Notes: a model not told the origin generated them from the sequence alone. DNA of 64,000 bases from Streptomyces sp. NBC_01016 (GCF_026341035.1 NZ_JAPEOQ010000002.1:1922001-1986000); one strand, 5' to 3'. Shown: positions 1-8,577, counted from the first letter of the stretch. A program made the numbers and translations.

Positions 1-856
1 AGGCGATCATCCCGATCCCGCCGATGAGGGCGAACACCCCCGCCGCCAGGCCCGCCTTGCTCGTCGGCAGCCCGTACGCCCGGTCCAGATAGCTGGGCAT
101 CCACGTCAGCAGCGCCATCGCCAGGAACATCTGCAGACCGCTGCCGACGTAGGCGCAGATGACCGAGACCGAGTTGAACAGGTGGGGCAACTGCGGGCGG
201 ACCGGCGCGCGTTGGGTGCGGCCGGAGCGCCGCTCGGTGCCGCCGATCCGGCGTTCCTTGACGACGAGTCCGTAGACGACCGCGAGCACGAGCCCGTACA
301 GGCCCATCACGCCGAACGCCCAGCGCCAGCCGTGCGCCTGCGCCACGACGCCGCCGACCGAGACACCGAGGACGGACCCGAACGACCCCCCGGCCATGAA
401 CGCGCCGGCCAGCGTCGCCCGCAGGGCCACGGGGAAGACGCTGAGCACGACCGCGATGCCGACGCTGCCGTACGCCGCCTCTCCGATGCCGACCACGAAG
501 CGGGCCAGGAACATCTCGCCGTAGCCCGCCGCGACGGCGCAGCCCAGGGTCGCCAGGCTCCACATCGACGCGGCCGCGACCAGGATCCGCACCCGCCCCC
601 ACCGGTCCGCGAGCAGGGACAGCGGGAACGTCAGCACGCCGACCATGAGGGCGACGACACCGCTCAAGGTGCCCAACTGGCCGTCGGACAGCAGCCATTG
701 GGCCTTGAGCATCGGGAAGACGGCGTTGAGCACCTGCCGCGACATGTAGTCGGACAGCAGCAGCGCGAAACTCAGCGCGAACACCAGCCACGCGTAACGA
801 CGCGACACGACCGGAGGGGAGTCCACGGCCCCCGACGTCAGTACGGCCCCGGCCAT
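1..856 (-). CDS. MFS transporter, C-terminus cut by window edge
   Basis: Cytoplasmic-membrane transporter of the major facilitator superfamily, incomplete: the frame is open to base 1, so only about 285 N-terminal residues are visible. The translation starts MAGAVLTSGAVDSPPVVSRR, then shows successive hydrophobic segments and the family loop motif after TM2 (LADRWGRVRI). The ATG at 856-854 shares one base with the stop of the upstream dioxygenase gene (TGATG), indicating translational coupling. As the last visible gene of a dioxygenase / oxidoreductase / BKACE operon it probably imports the substrate; that substrate cannot be read from the sequence. Confidence 0.85.
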   Translation of the reverse strand, partial: MAGAVLTSGAVDSPPVVSRRYAWLVFALSFALLLSDYMSRQVLNAVFPMLKAQWLLSDGQLGTLSGVVALMVGVLTFPLSLLADRWGRVRILVAAASMWSLATLGCAVAAGYGEMFLARFVVGIGEAAYGSVGIAVVLSVFPVALRATLAGAFMAGGSFGSVLGVSVGGVVAQAHGWRWAFGVMGLYGLVLAVVYGLVVKERRIGGTERRSGRTQRAPVRPQLPHLFNSVSVICAYVGSGLQMFLAMALLTWMPSYLDRAYGLPTSKAGLAAGVFALIGGIGMIA

Positions 857-1722
857 CAGAACGGTCGGTCGCCGGTGATGCCGGCGCGCTCCATGCGGCG
901 CACGGCGGGCCAGTAGTCCTGGACGGCGTAGTGCTGGGTCGAGCGGTTGTCCCAGATTGCGACCGAGTCCGGGCTCCAGCGCCAGCGCACCTGGTACTCG
1001 GGGACGGCCGCCTGGCTGATCAGATACCGCAGGAGGTCGGCGGCGCCGGGCGCGTAGTCCTGGCCGAAGCGCACGTTCTCGGGCCGGTGGTAGTTCACGA
1101 AGTGCGTGGTGAACGCGTTGACGAAGAGGATCTTCTCGCCGGTCTCCGGGTGTGTGCGCACCACCGGGTGTTCCGCGTCGGGGAAGCGTTCCTTGAGCGC
1201 GTGCCGCTCCGCCGTCGGCAGAGCCGCGCCGAACGTCGCCTCGATGCTGTGCCGGGCGCGCAGCCCCTCGATGCGCTGCTTGACCCGGTCGGGCAGGCGC
1301 CGGTACGCCTCGGCCATGTCGATCCACATGGTGTCGCCGCCGACCGCCGGGCCCTCGACGCAGCGCAGCACCGCACCCATGGGCGGGCACTCGCGCCACG
1401 TCGCGTCGCAGTGCAGGGCGTTCTCGTAGTGCTCGGGCTTGCTGTCGAGGTCCTTGTAGATGCGGACGAGACCGGGGTGCTCGGGGTCGCTGCCCGCCAC
1501 CGGATGGTCCTCGAGCGGGCCGAAGCGAGAGGCGAAGGTGACGTGTTCGGCCCGCGACATGTCCTGGTCGCGCAGGAACAACACCTTGTACTGGAGGAGG
1601 AGTTGACGGATCTCGGCGAACAGCTCCTCGTCGCGGGCCGCGTCGCTGAGCTGAACGCCGTGCAGCTCGGCGCCGAGTGTGCAGGTCAGGGGTTCGACGG
1701 TGAGGGCGGTACGGACAGGCAT
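856..1722 (-). CDS. TauD/TfdA-family Fe(II)/2-oxoglutarate dioxygenase
   Basis: A 288-residue non-heme iron, 2-oxoglutarate-dependent dioxygenase. The facial-triad HxD lies at H104/D106 (ALHCDATW) and the distal His is in DNRSTQHYAVQDY near residue 265; the Arg-rich C-terminus (PAVRRMERAGI) fits the 2-oxoglutarate-binding Arg. Length matches TauD/TfdA enzymes. Family members oxidise taurine, alkyl sulfates, aryloxyacetates or amino-acid side chains. The operon encodes neither sulfonate ABC importers nor other sulfur genes, so a sulfonate is not the obvious substrate; an organic acid feeding the neighbouring BKACE is more likely (inference). It ends by overlapping the MFS gene by one base. Confidence 0.9.
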   Translation of the reverse strand: MPVRTALTVEPLTCTLGAELHGVQLSDAARDEELFAEIRQLLLQYKVLFLRDQDMSRAEHVTFASRFGPLEDHPVAGSDPEHPGLVRIYKDLDSKPEHYENALHCDATWRECPPMGAVLRCVEGPAVGGDTMWIDMAEAYRRLPDRVKQRIEGLRARHSIEATFGAALPTAERHALKERFPDAEHPVVRTHPETGEKILFVNAFTTHFVNYHRPENVRFGQDYAPGAADLLRYLISQAAVPEYQVRWRWSPDSVAIWDNRSTQHYAVQDYWPAVRRMERAGITGDRPF

Positions 1723-1761
1723 GGGTACTCCCGGAGAAGCGCGGAGAGGTTCGGAGGAGGT

Positions 1762-2733
1762 TCAGAGGACGAAGACGGACGAGCCCGTCGTGCGGCCCGA
1801 CTCCAGGGCGCGGTGCGCGTCCACCGCGTCCGGCAGCGCGAACCGCTGCGGGATCCGGACCGTGATCCGGCCGGCCGCCACGTGGTCGAACAACTCCCCG
1901 GCGAGGGCGGACCGTTCGGCCGGATCCGCGATGTAGTCGGCGAGCGCGGGCCGCGTCACGAACAGCGAGCCGTGGACGGCCAGTTGCATGGCGTCCAGCG
2001 GTGGCACACCCGACGCCGTGCCGAAGCACACCAGCAGTCCGCGGCGGCGCAGCGAGGCCATCGACGCCTCGACGGTGTCCTTGCCGATGCTGTCGAGGAC
2101 GAGCGGAACGCCTTCTCCGTCAGTGAGTTCACGGACCCGCTCCGCGACGTTCTCGCGCCGGTACAGGATGGTGTGGTCGCAGCCGTGCTCGCGGGCGACG
2201 GCCGCCTTCTCCTCCGTGGAGACCGTGCCGATGACCCTGATGCCGAGCAGCTTCGCCCACTGGGTGAGGATCAGCCCGACGCCACCGGCCGCCGCGTGCA
2301 GCAGGATCGTGTCGCCCGCCTCCAACGGATGGATGCGGCGCAGCAGATACGCGGAGGTCAGGCCGCGCATGGTCATGGCGGCGGCCGTGTCGAAGCCGAT
2401 CGCGTCCGGCAGTTTGATCAGGGACCCTGTGGGCATCACGCGCTCGGTGCTGTACGCGCCGAGCGGGCTTCCCGTGTACGTGACCCGGTCGCCCGCGGCG
2501 AACTCCGTCACGCCCGGCCCCACGGCCAGGATCACGCCCGCGCCCTCGACGCCGAGCCCCGCGGGCAGCGGCGCCGGGTACAGACCGGTGCGGAAGTAGG
2601 TGTCGGCGAAGTTCAGGCCGACCGCCTGATGCCGGATGCGCACCTCGCCGGGGCCCGGGGCGCCCACCGCGACCTGTTCCCAGCGCAGCACATCGGGGCC
2701 GCCGGTCTCGTGGAAGCGGACCGCGTACGCCAT
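1762..2733 (-). CDS. NADPH:quinone oxidoreductase / zinc-independent MDR enzyme
   Basis: A 323-residue medium-chain dehydrogenase/reductase of the quinone oxidoreductase (QOR) branch. It starts MAYAVRFHETGGPDVLRWEQ and has a GroES-like N-terminal domain followed by a Rossmann fold with the NADPH-binding motif HAAAGGVG. No structural or catalytic zinc cysteine cluster is visible, as expected for QOR-type enzymes. The chosen ATG at 2733 overlaps the stop of the upstream BKACE gene (TGATG). The frame is open far upstream, but that part only shadows the BKACE gene. In the operon it probably reduces an enone or quinone intermediate; the true substrate is unknown. Confidence 0.87.
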   Translation of the reverse strand: MAYAVRFHETGGPDVLRWEQVAVGAPGPGEVRIRHQAVGLNFADTYFRTGLYPAPLPAGLGVEGAGVILAVGPGVTEFAAGDRVTYTGSPLGAYSTERVMPTGSLIKLPDAIGFDTAAAMTMRGLTSAYLLRRIHPLEAGDTILLHAAAGGVGLILTQWAKLLGIRVIGTVSTEEKAAVAREHGCDHTILYRRENVAERVRELTDGEGVPLVLDSIGKDTVEASMASLRRRGLLVCFGTASGVPPLDAMQLAVHGSLFVTRPALADYIADPAERSALAGELFDHVAAGRITVRIPQRFALPDAVDAHRALESGRTTGSSVFVL

Positions 2734-3803
2734 CAGTGCTTGCCCTCGGTCGCGACGGGACGCAGCATCGAACCCCGTTGTCCGGGGCGGCGGTTGGGCA
2801 CCATGCCGAGCTGCGCGAGGGTCTCGTCCGTGCCGTCGTACCACTCGCCGAGCCGGTAGATCTCCCGCGCCTCGGGACCGGACGCCACCTCGCGGCCGAC
2901 CGCGTCGGCGATCCGCACCATCTGCTCGACCTGCTGCACCGACGACATCCGCTCGCCCTTGCGGCTCCACAGGTTGTCCTCGTTGCCGACGCGGACGTGG
3001 GCGCCGAGCGCGATCCCGACCGCGTTCATGGGAGCCACCGCGCGCATCGACGCCTCGATGGTGAGCACGGCGCCGTCCGGCACGCGACGGATGAACTCGA
3101 CCAGGTCGGCGGGGTGCCGGCCCGCGAACCCGCCGCCGATCGCCACGTAGTTGAGGACGAGCGGGCCGTGGTACTCGCCCTTGCGGATGAGGCGCTCGAC
3201 CGTCTCCAGCTGGGACAGGTTGGCGAGTTGGAAGTGCGGCTGGATGCCGTTCGCCCGCAGCCGCTTCAGGTGCTCCAGATAGAACTCGGGGCCCGCCTCG
3301 ACGACCATGTCCCGGTACGCCTTGTAGTAGCCCGGCTTGGCGATGGACGTGCCCTCGATGTCGGCGTCGTCGAAGATCTCGACGATGTTCATCTGGTTGG
3401 TGTTGATCGCGATGGTGACCTGGTCGGGGCTCGGCGAGACCTCCGCCAGCATGTGGCGGGTGTCGTAACTGAGCCACTGCGCGTCGCCGCCCTCGTCCTC
3501 GGGGGCGAAGGAGATCGAACCGCCGATCTGGAGCACCATGTCCGGTACGGCCTCGCGCAGCCGGCCCATCAGCTCGTTGAACATCGACAGGCGCTTCGAG
3601 CCGTGCCCGTCCAGTTCGCGTACGTGGATGTGCAGCACGGTGGCGCCGGCGTTGTAGCAGTCCACGGCGGCCTGAACGTGCTCGTCCATGGTCATCGGAA
3701 GGTCGTCGGCGTCGCCGGGCAGCCACTCGGGGCCGTACGGCGCCGCCTGGATCACCAGCTTCTGCTGGTTCTCGGGGTAGAGGGAATCATCGTGGAAATG
3801 CAT
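2733..3803 (-). CDS. BKACE (beta-keto acid cleavage enzyme, DUF849)
   Basis: A 356-residue TIM-barrel enzyme of the BKACE family, which condenses a beta-keto acid with acetyl-CoA to give acetoacetate and a new CoA thioester. The founding member is the 3-keto-5-aminohexanoate cleavage enzyme of lysine fermentation; others act in carnitine breakdown. The zinc-binding HxH is at H58/H60 (VLHIHVRELDG, family form HLHVRD), and the conserved stretches HFQLANLSQL and VGNEDNLW are present. The family is defined by activity on many different keto acids, so the substrate is open. It is first in the operon with QOR, dioxygenase and MFS genes, suggesting that oxidation creates the keto acid that this enzyme cleaves. 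Confidence 0.88.
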   Translation of the reverse strand: MHFHDDSLYPENQQKLVIQAAPYGPEWLPGDADDLPMTMDEHVQAAVDCYNAGATVLHIHVRELDGHGSKRLSMFNELMGRLREAVPDMVLQIGGSISFAPEDEGGDAQWLSYDTRHMLAEVSPSPDQVTIAINTNQMNIVEIFDDADIEGTSIAKPGYYKAYRDMVVEAGPEFYLEHLKRLRANGIQPHFQLANLSQLETVERLIRKGEYHGPLVLNYVAIGGGFAGRHPADLVEFIRRVPDGAVLTIEASMRAVAPMNAVGIALGAHVRVGNEDNLWSRKGERMSSVQQVEQMVRIADAVGREVASGPEAREIYRLGEWYDGTDETLAQLGMVPNRRPGQRGSMLRPVATEGKH

Positions 3804-3812
3804 GGTTTTACG

Positions 3813-3885
3813 CCCTTTCGGTGCGGTTTCTCGCCTACCACCGCCACGTTAAGGACGGGTTACGTGGCCCGCTTAACCGAAAGGG
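3813..3885. promoter_or_regulatory. Nested inverted repeats before the BKACE operon
   Basis: CCCTTTCGGT at 3813-3822 and ACCGAAAGGG at 3876-3885 are perfect 10-base arms 53 bases apart; a smaller pair, GTTAA (3848-3852) and TTAAC (3873-3877), lies near the right arm. They fill the 94-base gap between the AraC-type regulator stop and the BKACE start. They could be the regulator's operator for the operon or a terminator for the regulator gene; the wide spacing favours a binding site. Confidence 0.45.
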
Positions 3886-3897
3886 ACAGCCAACTTG

Positions 3898-4974
3898 TCA
3901 CTTGGGGACAGGAGTTGATCTCACCGCTGTTTCCGAACTTCCCGTAGGTTCCGAACTCCCCGTACGTTCCGAACTCCCCGTACGCCGGGCCCGCCAGGCC
4001 CGCGGCGTACAGCCGAACTGCTCGCGGAACCAGCGCGAGAAGCCGCTGGGCGCGGAGAAGCCGAGGAGGAGCGAGACCTCGGTCAGCGGATGGCGCGGAT
4101 TCGCCACCAACTGCTCGGCGAGGCGGGCGCGGGTGGCGTTGAGCAGCGAGGAGAACGTGTGCCCCGCCGACGCCAGATGCCGGTGCACCGTCCTGCGGTC
4201 CACACCGAGACTGTGCGCGACCTCCTCGATGGAGCAGCGTCCCGTCGGCAGCAGCGCCTCGATCAGCTCCCGCACCTGGTCGACGAGGGCGGCCCCGCGC
4301 GGCTCGGTGACCGAGTCGAAGTACTGGCGGGCGTAGGCGTGCAGGAGCGGGTCCGAGTGCGGGTTGGGGGCGTCGAGGTCACGCGCGTGCAGCACCAGGC
4401 CGTTGAACGCGCGGCCGAACTCCACGGCGGGGCCGAACAGGCGGTGGTGTGTGCCGGGTTCGGTGGGCGCCGGGTGTGTGAAACAGATGGCGGCAGGGCG
4501 GCAGCGGTCGCCGAGGATCTCCCGTACGACGTGGTGGAAGACGCCCACGGCCAGCTCCGTGGCCTGCCGCGCGGGCGTCGGCTCACCCGATTCGAGCCAC
4601 ACCTTCAGCACCGACCGCCCCTCCGACTCGTCGAGCCGGCCGTGCAGCATCTCGTTGTACGCGTCCTCGTGGCGGATCAGCAGGTCGAGCGCGCTGCGCA
4701 GCGTCGGCTCCTCGCGCGCCACCAGGCTGATCGGTCCCAGGTTCGCGAACCGGCGCCGTCCGGCGAGCAGCAGCCCGAAGTCCTCGCGGCCCGCCACGGC
4801 GGCCGACCGTTCGAGCAGCCGGGTCACGGCGGGCCCGGGGATCCACCGGTCCTGTACGGAGAGTTCGGCGGGGCGCAGGCCCACCTCGCGCAGCAGCGGT
4901 TCCGGCGCGATGCCGAGCGAGCGGGCGAGCGGGACGTAGCCGCTGAGCGCGGCGCTGCGGACTCGGGGCTTCAT
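3898..4974 (-). CDS. AraC-family regulator with Arabinose_bd-type domain
   Basis: A 358-residue AraC/XylS regulator of the OruR/ArgR type: N-terminal Arabinose_bd-like domain (about residues 20-200) and a C-terminal double HTH (about 240-335, EEVAHSLGVDRRTVHRHL and LTEVSLLLGFSAPSGFSRWF). The start at 4974 is preceded by AAGGAG; a longer in-frame ATG at 5028 lacks a comparable site. It lies immediately upstream of, and on the same strand as, the BKACE operon and is its probable activator. The last residues are unusual: three (R/P)TGSSE repeats encoded by an 18-base tandem repeat beyond the HTH domain. Confidence 0.87.
   Translation of the reverse strand: MKPRVRSAALSGYVPLARSLGIAPEPLLREVGLRPAELSVQDRWIPGPAVTRLLERSAAVAGREDFGLLLAGRRRFANLGPISLVAREEPTLRSALDLLIRHEDAYNEMLHGRLDESEGRSVLKVWLESGEPTPARQATELAVGVFHHVVREILGDRCRPAAICFTHPAPTEPGTHHRLFGPAVEFGRAFNGLVLHARDLDAPNPHSDPLLHAYARQYFDSVTEPRGAALVDQVRELIEALLPTGRCSIEEVAHSLGVDRRTVHRHLASAGHTFSSLLNATRARLAEQLVANPRHPLTEVSLLLGFSAPSGFSRWFREQFGCTPRAWRARRTGSSERTGSSEPTGSSETAVRSTPVPK
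3931..3984. repeat. 18-bp tandem repeat x3 inside the regulator 3' end
   Basis: TTCCGAACTYCCCGTASG repeats three times with an exact 18-base period (3931-3948, 3949-3966, 3967-3984); copies 2 and 3 are identical. On the coding strand each unit encodes RTGSSE or PTGSSE. The unit is a multiple of three, so copy-number change would keep the reading frame. Confidence 0.9.
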
Positions 4975-5172
4975 GGGCACGCTCCTTGCCTGTCCCCGTT
5001 GGATAAGTCGCACGTCACGAGGAGGCAAGCGGGGGACCGGACCGCGACCTAGCGTTGCAGCGCCGCGACGGTCCCCGAGGCCACCCGGTCACGGAGTTAC
5101 CGAACGCCAGGAAACCGGCCGGACAGCGCGTTGACAAGGCACCGGCCGAAGATCAGCCCTCGAAGGAGCCGC

Positions 5173-6651
5173 ATGACCAACCTTGCCACCCTCCTCGTCG
5201 CAGCCGCCCGGGAGCACGGCGACCGGCCGGCCGTGCGGCAGGGCGGGGACCGTCTCACGTACGAGGAGCTGGGCGACGCATGTGCCCGGTTCGCCGCGCT
5301 GCTGGGGGAGAGGGGCGTGCGGGCCGGTGACCGGGTGGCCATGGCCGTGCCCAATGTCGTCGACTTCCCTGTCGCCTACTACGGCATCCTCGCCGCGGGC
5401 GCCGTGGTGGTCCCGCTGAACCCGCTGCTGAAGTCCCGGGAATTCGCCCACGTGCTGGGGGACTGCGAGCCCCGTGCCGTGGTGACGGCGGCATCGTGTG
5501 CGGCCGAGGTCGCTGCCGCCGCCGCGCCGACCGGCACCCCCGCTCTGACCGTGGGGACGGAGGAGTTCACCCAACTGCTGCGCGACACCGAGCCGTTGAG
5601 GGCGGTCGTCGAGCGCGCCGACCACGACACGGCCGTGATCCTCTACACCTCGGGGACGACCGGAGCGCCCAAAGGGGCCGAGCTCACCCATCGCAATCTC
5701 GCCGCCAACGCGCGCACCGTCGCGCGCGACATCCTCCGGATCGGCCGGGACGACGTGGTCTTCGGCGGGCTCCCGCTGTTCCACGCGTTCGGCCAGACCT
5801 GCGCGCTCAACGCCGCCGTGAGCGCGGGCGCGACGCTCACCCTGCTGCCCCGGTTCGACGCCGGGGCGGCACTGGAGACCATGGCACGCGACGGAGTCAC
5901 GCTCTTCCTCGGTGTGCCGACGATGTACGCGGCCCTGCTCCATGGAGGCGTGGGGGTACGGCCCGGAAGGCTGCGGCTCGCCGTCTCGGGCGGCGCCTCC
6001 CTGCCGGTCCAGACGCTGCACGCCTTCGAGCGTGCGTACGGGGTGCCGATTCTGGAGGGCTACGGGCTGTCCGAGACGTCCCCGGTCGCCACGTTCAACC
6101 CGCCGGACGGGCCCCGCCGACCCGGCTCGATCGGGCTGCCGGTCGACGGCGTCGCGCTCCGCCTCCTCGACGACGCCGGGCAGCCCGTCGAGGCCGGCGA
6201 GGTGGGCGAGATCGTGATCCGCGGCGACAACGTCATGAAGGGCTACTGGAACCGCGCGGCGGCGACCCGCGAGGCCTTCACGGACGGCTGGCTGCGCACC
6301 GGGGACCTCGCCCGCGTCGACGACGACGGCTACTACTACGTCGTCGACCGGAAGAAGGACCTCATCATCCGCTCCGGCTACAACGTCTACCCGCGGGAGA
6401 TCGAGGAAGTGCTCCACGAGCATCCCGCCGTCGCGGAGGCCGCCGTGCTCGGCGTCCCGCACGAGACCCACGGCGAGGAGGTCGTCGCCGTCGTCAGCCT
6501 GCGCGCCGGTGAGCGCGCCGAGGCCGATGCCATACGGGAGTTCGTCCGGGAACGGGTCGCCGCCTACAAGTACCCGCGCCGCGTGCGGATCGTGGCCGCC
6601 CTGCCGAAGGGGGCGACCGGCAAGATCCTCAAGCGCGAGCTGGCGGACTAG
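5173..6651 (+). CDS. Long-chain-fatty-acid/acyl-CoA ligase (AMP-forming)
   Basis: A 492-residue ANL-superfamily acyl-CoA synthetase; it adenylates a carboxylate and transfers it to CoA. Motifs in order: P-loop YTSGTTGAPKG (about 160-170), the YGLSETSP acyl-binding motif, hinge GYYYVVDRKKDLII, and the C-terminal catalytic Lys in PKGATGKILKREL. The ATG at 5173 follows GAAGGAG; upstream in-frame starts lack it. It is divergent from the AraC-type regulator and could activate a product of that cluster, or be an unrelated fatty-acid ligase. Its stop overlaps the stop of the convergent aldo/keto reductase by four bases. Confidence 0.9.
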   Translation: MTNLATLLVAAAREHGDRPAVRQGGDRLTYEELGDACARFAALLGERGVRAGDRVAMAVPNVVDFPVAYYGILAAGAVVVPLNPLLKSREFAHVLGDCEPRAVVTAASCAAEVAAAAAPTGTPALTVGTEEFTQLLRDTEPLRAVVERADHDTAVILYTSGTTGAPKGAELTHRNLAANARTVARDILRIGRDDVVFGGLPLFHAFGQTCALNAAVSAGATLTLLPRFDAGAALETMARDGVTLFLGVPTMYAALLHGGVGVRPGRLRLAVSGGASLPVQTLHAFERAYGVPILEGYGLSETSPVATFNPPDGPRRPGSIGLPVDGVALRLLDDAGQPVEAGEVGEIVIRGDNVMKGYWNRAAATREAFTDGWLRTGDLARVDDDGYYYVVDRKKDLIIRSGYNVYPREIEEVLHEHPAVAEAAVLGVPHETHGEEVVAVVSLRAGERAEADAIREFVRERVAAYKYPRRVRIVAALPKGATGKILKRELAD

Positions 6652-7478
6652 TTGAGCTCGTCCGGGTGCGGACCCGTGCGCAGGTCGCGGTCGAGGGTGG
6701 CGATGGAGGCAAGCTCGTCGTCCGTGAGCGTGAAGTCGAAGACGTCGAGGTTCTCGCGGATGCGGGCCGGCGTCACGGACTTGGGGATCACGACGTTGCC
6801 GAGCTGGAGGTGCCAGCGCAGCACGACCTGGGCGGGCGACTTGCCGTGGCGGGCGGCGATCGTGGTGATCGCCTCGTCGCCGAGGACCGCGCCCTGCGCG
6901 AGCGGGCTCCACGCCTCGGTGGCGATGCCGAGGTCGGCGTGCACGGCGCGCAGCTCGCTCTGCTGGAGGCCCGGGTGCAGCTCGACCTGGTTGACGGCGG
7001 GTACGAGCGGCGAGTCCGCGAGGAGCCGCTCGAGGTGCGCGGGCTGGAAGTTGGAGACGCCCGCGGCGCGGATCCGGCCGTCGGCGACCAGCTTCTCGAT
7101 GGCCTTCCAGGTCTCGCGGTAGAGGTCGCGCTCCGGGGTCGGCCAGTGGATGAGGTACAGGTCGACGTAGTCGAGGCCCAGCTTCTCCAGCGAGGCGTCG
7201 AAGGCCGCGAGCGTGGCGTCGTAGCCCTGGTCGGCGTTCCACAGCTTGGTCGTGATGAACAGGTCCTCGCGGGCGATGCCGGAGGTGGCGAGCGCGCGGC
7301 CGACGCCGGTCTCGTTCCCGTAGATCGCCGCGGTGTCGATGCTGCGGTAACCGGCCTCGAGCGCGGCGGTCACGGCCGCGGTGGTCTCGTCGTCCGGCAC
7401 CTGGAAGACGCCGAAGCCCAGCTGGGGGATCTCGACGCCGTTGTTGAGGGTGACGGTGGGGATGGTGGACGGTGCCAT
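6648..7478 (-). CDS. Aldo/keto reductase (2,5-diketo-gluconate reductase type)
   Basis: A 276-residue NADPH-dependent TIM-barrel reductase. The catalytic tetrad is visible: Asp and Tyr in SIDTAAIYGNE, Lys in LFITTKLWN, His in LYLIHWPTP; the cofactor motif IPKSVTPARIREN is present. The start MAPSTIPTVTLNNGVEIPQL is at 7478; sequence further upstream in frame overlaps the divergent promoter region. Similar to soluble DkgA/DkgB-type enzymes that reduce sugar ketones and methylglyoxal. It faces away from a zinc-independent oxidoreductase across an operator-like region, so both are probably induced by the same electrophile or redox signal. Confidence 0.9.
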   Translation of the reverse strand: MAPSTIPTVTLNNGVEIPQLGFGVFQVPDDETTAAVTAALEAGYRSIDTAAIYGNETGVGRALATSGIAREDLFITTKLWNADQGYDATLAAFDASLEKLGLDYVDLYLIHWPTPERDLYRETWKAIEKLVADGRIRAAGVSNFQPAHLERLLADSPLVPAVNQVELHPGLQQSELRAVHADLGIATEAWSPLAQGAVLGDEAITTIAARHGKSPAQVVLRWHLQLGNVVIPKSVTPARIRENLDVFDFTLTDDELASIATLDRDLRTGPHPDELN

Positions 7479-7533
7479 GGTGTGAGTGGCCTCTCGGGTG
7501 GTACGGGCCCTACGGGTGCTTACGTCGCCCGAC

Positions 7534-7587
7534 GGTAATTGCAGGCGCGGGTTAAATGCAAACGCACGTATCACGGGCTTGCATTTA
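7534..7587. promoter_or_regulatory. Divergent operator: inverted repeat plus a third half-site
   Basis: TAAATGCAA at 7553-7561 and its exact reverse complement TTGCATTTA at 7579-7587 flank a 17-base spacer in the 133-base gap between the aldo/keto reductase and the divergent oxidoreductase. A related half-site, GGTAATTGCAG, begins at 7534. This AT-rich patch stands out from the GC-rich surroundings and is placed to control both genes. No regulator gene is adjacent, so a distant HxlR-, MarR- or TetR-type repressor is a guess. Confidence 0.6.
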
Positions 7588-7611
7588 CCGCCGTGTGCAA
7601 CCATTGTCCGG

Positions 7612-8538
7612 ATGAAGGCCATCACTCTGAACGAATACGGCGGCCCTGACGCGCTGCGGCTCACCGACCTCCCCGACCCGAAGGTCGCACCTGGTGAGGT
7701 GCTGATCCGGGTCCGGGCCGCCGGGGTCAACCCGGTCGACTGGAAGCTCGCCGCGGGCGGCCTCGACCCGATCATGGAAACGCACTTCCCCCTCGTCCCC
7801 GGCTGGGACGTGGCCGGAGTGGTCGAGCGCGTCGGCTTCGACGTCGAGGAGTACGCGCCCGGGGACGAGGTCTTCGGCTACATCCGCAAGGACGCCGCCC
7901 AGCTCGGCGCCTACGCCGAATACGTCTCCGCGCACGTGCGCATGCTCGCCCGCAAGCCCGCCGCGCTCTCCTGGGAGCAGGCCGCGGGCGTCCCGCTCGC
8001 CGGGCTCACGGCCTACCAGGCCATCAAGCGCGTGGGTGTCGGCACGGGTGACACGGTCCTGGTGCACGCGGCCGCGGGCGGCGTCGGCTCGTTCGCCGTC
8101 CAGATCGCAGTGGCGCTCGGTGCCCGCGTGATCGGCACGGCGAGCGCCCACAACCACGACTTCGTACGGGAGTTGGGCGCGGAACCCGTGGCCTACGGTC
8201 CCGGACTCGCCGACCGTGTCGCGGAGTCGGCGCCCGAGGGCATCGGCGCGGCGCTCGACTTCGTCGGTGGCGAGGAAGCCGTCGAGACCTCGCTGCGGCT
8301 GCTCGACCGGCCCGACCGGTTCGCCTCCATCGTCGAGGCGGAGGCCGCGGAGAAGGGCGGCCACTACGTGTGGGTCCGCCCGGACCCGGCCGATCTCACG
8401 GCGCTCGCCGACCTCGCCGACGCGGGGAAGCTGACCGTGCCTGTCTCGCGGGTGCTTCCGCTGGCCGAGGCGGCACAGGCCTGGCGGCTCAACGCCGAGG
8501 GACACACGCGGGGCAAGCTCGTGCTGTCCGTGGACTGA
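7612..8538 (+). CDS. NADP-dependent zinc-independent alcohol dehydrogenase/QOR
   Basis: A 308-residue MDR enzyme beginning MKAITLNEYGGPDALRLTDL. The N-terminal GroES-like domain and the Rossmann motif VHAAAGGVGSFAVQIA are clear, and zinc ligands are absent, as in quinone oxidoreductases. Streptomyces have many copies of this type and the substrate is not evident. The ATG at 7612 lies 25 bases after the right arm of the inverted repeat, so a bound repressor would block transcription. It is a paralogue of the QOR at 1762-2733 but in a different context. Confidence 0.88.
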   Translation: MKAITLNEYGGPDALRLTDLPDPKVAPGEVLIRVRAAGVNPVDWKLAAGGLDPIMETHFPLVPGWDVAGVVERVGFDVEEYAPGDEVFGYIRKDAAQLGAYAEYVSAHVRMLARKPAALSWEQAAGVPLAGLTAYQAIKRVGVGTGDTVLVHAAAGGVGSFAVQIAVALGARVIGTASAHNHDFVRELGAEPVAYGPGLADRVAESAPEGIGAALDFVGGEEAVETSLRLLDRPDRFASIVEAEAAEKGGHYVWVRPDPADLTALADLADAGKLTVPVSRVLPLAEAAQAWRLNAEGHTRGKLVLSVD

Positions 8539-8577
8539 GCTGCTGCGCCGCGTTGAACCTCGGGGTCTGCGGGCCGC

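Noticed and set aside
931..2859. A 642-codon plus-strand open frame
   Set aside because: Antisense to the dioxygenase and quinone oxidoreductase, whose catalytic motifs are clear.
5089..7242. A 717-codon minus-strand open frame
   Set aside because: Shadow of the acyl-CoA ligase and of the aldo/keto reductase in another frame.
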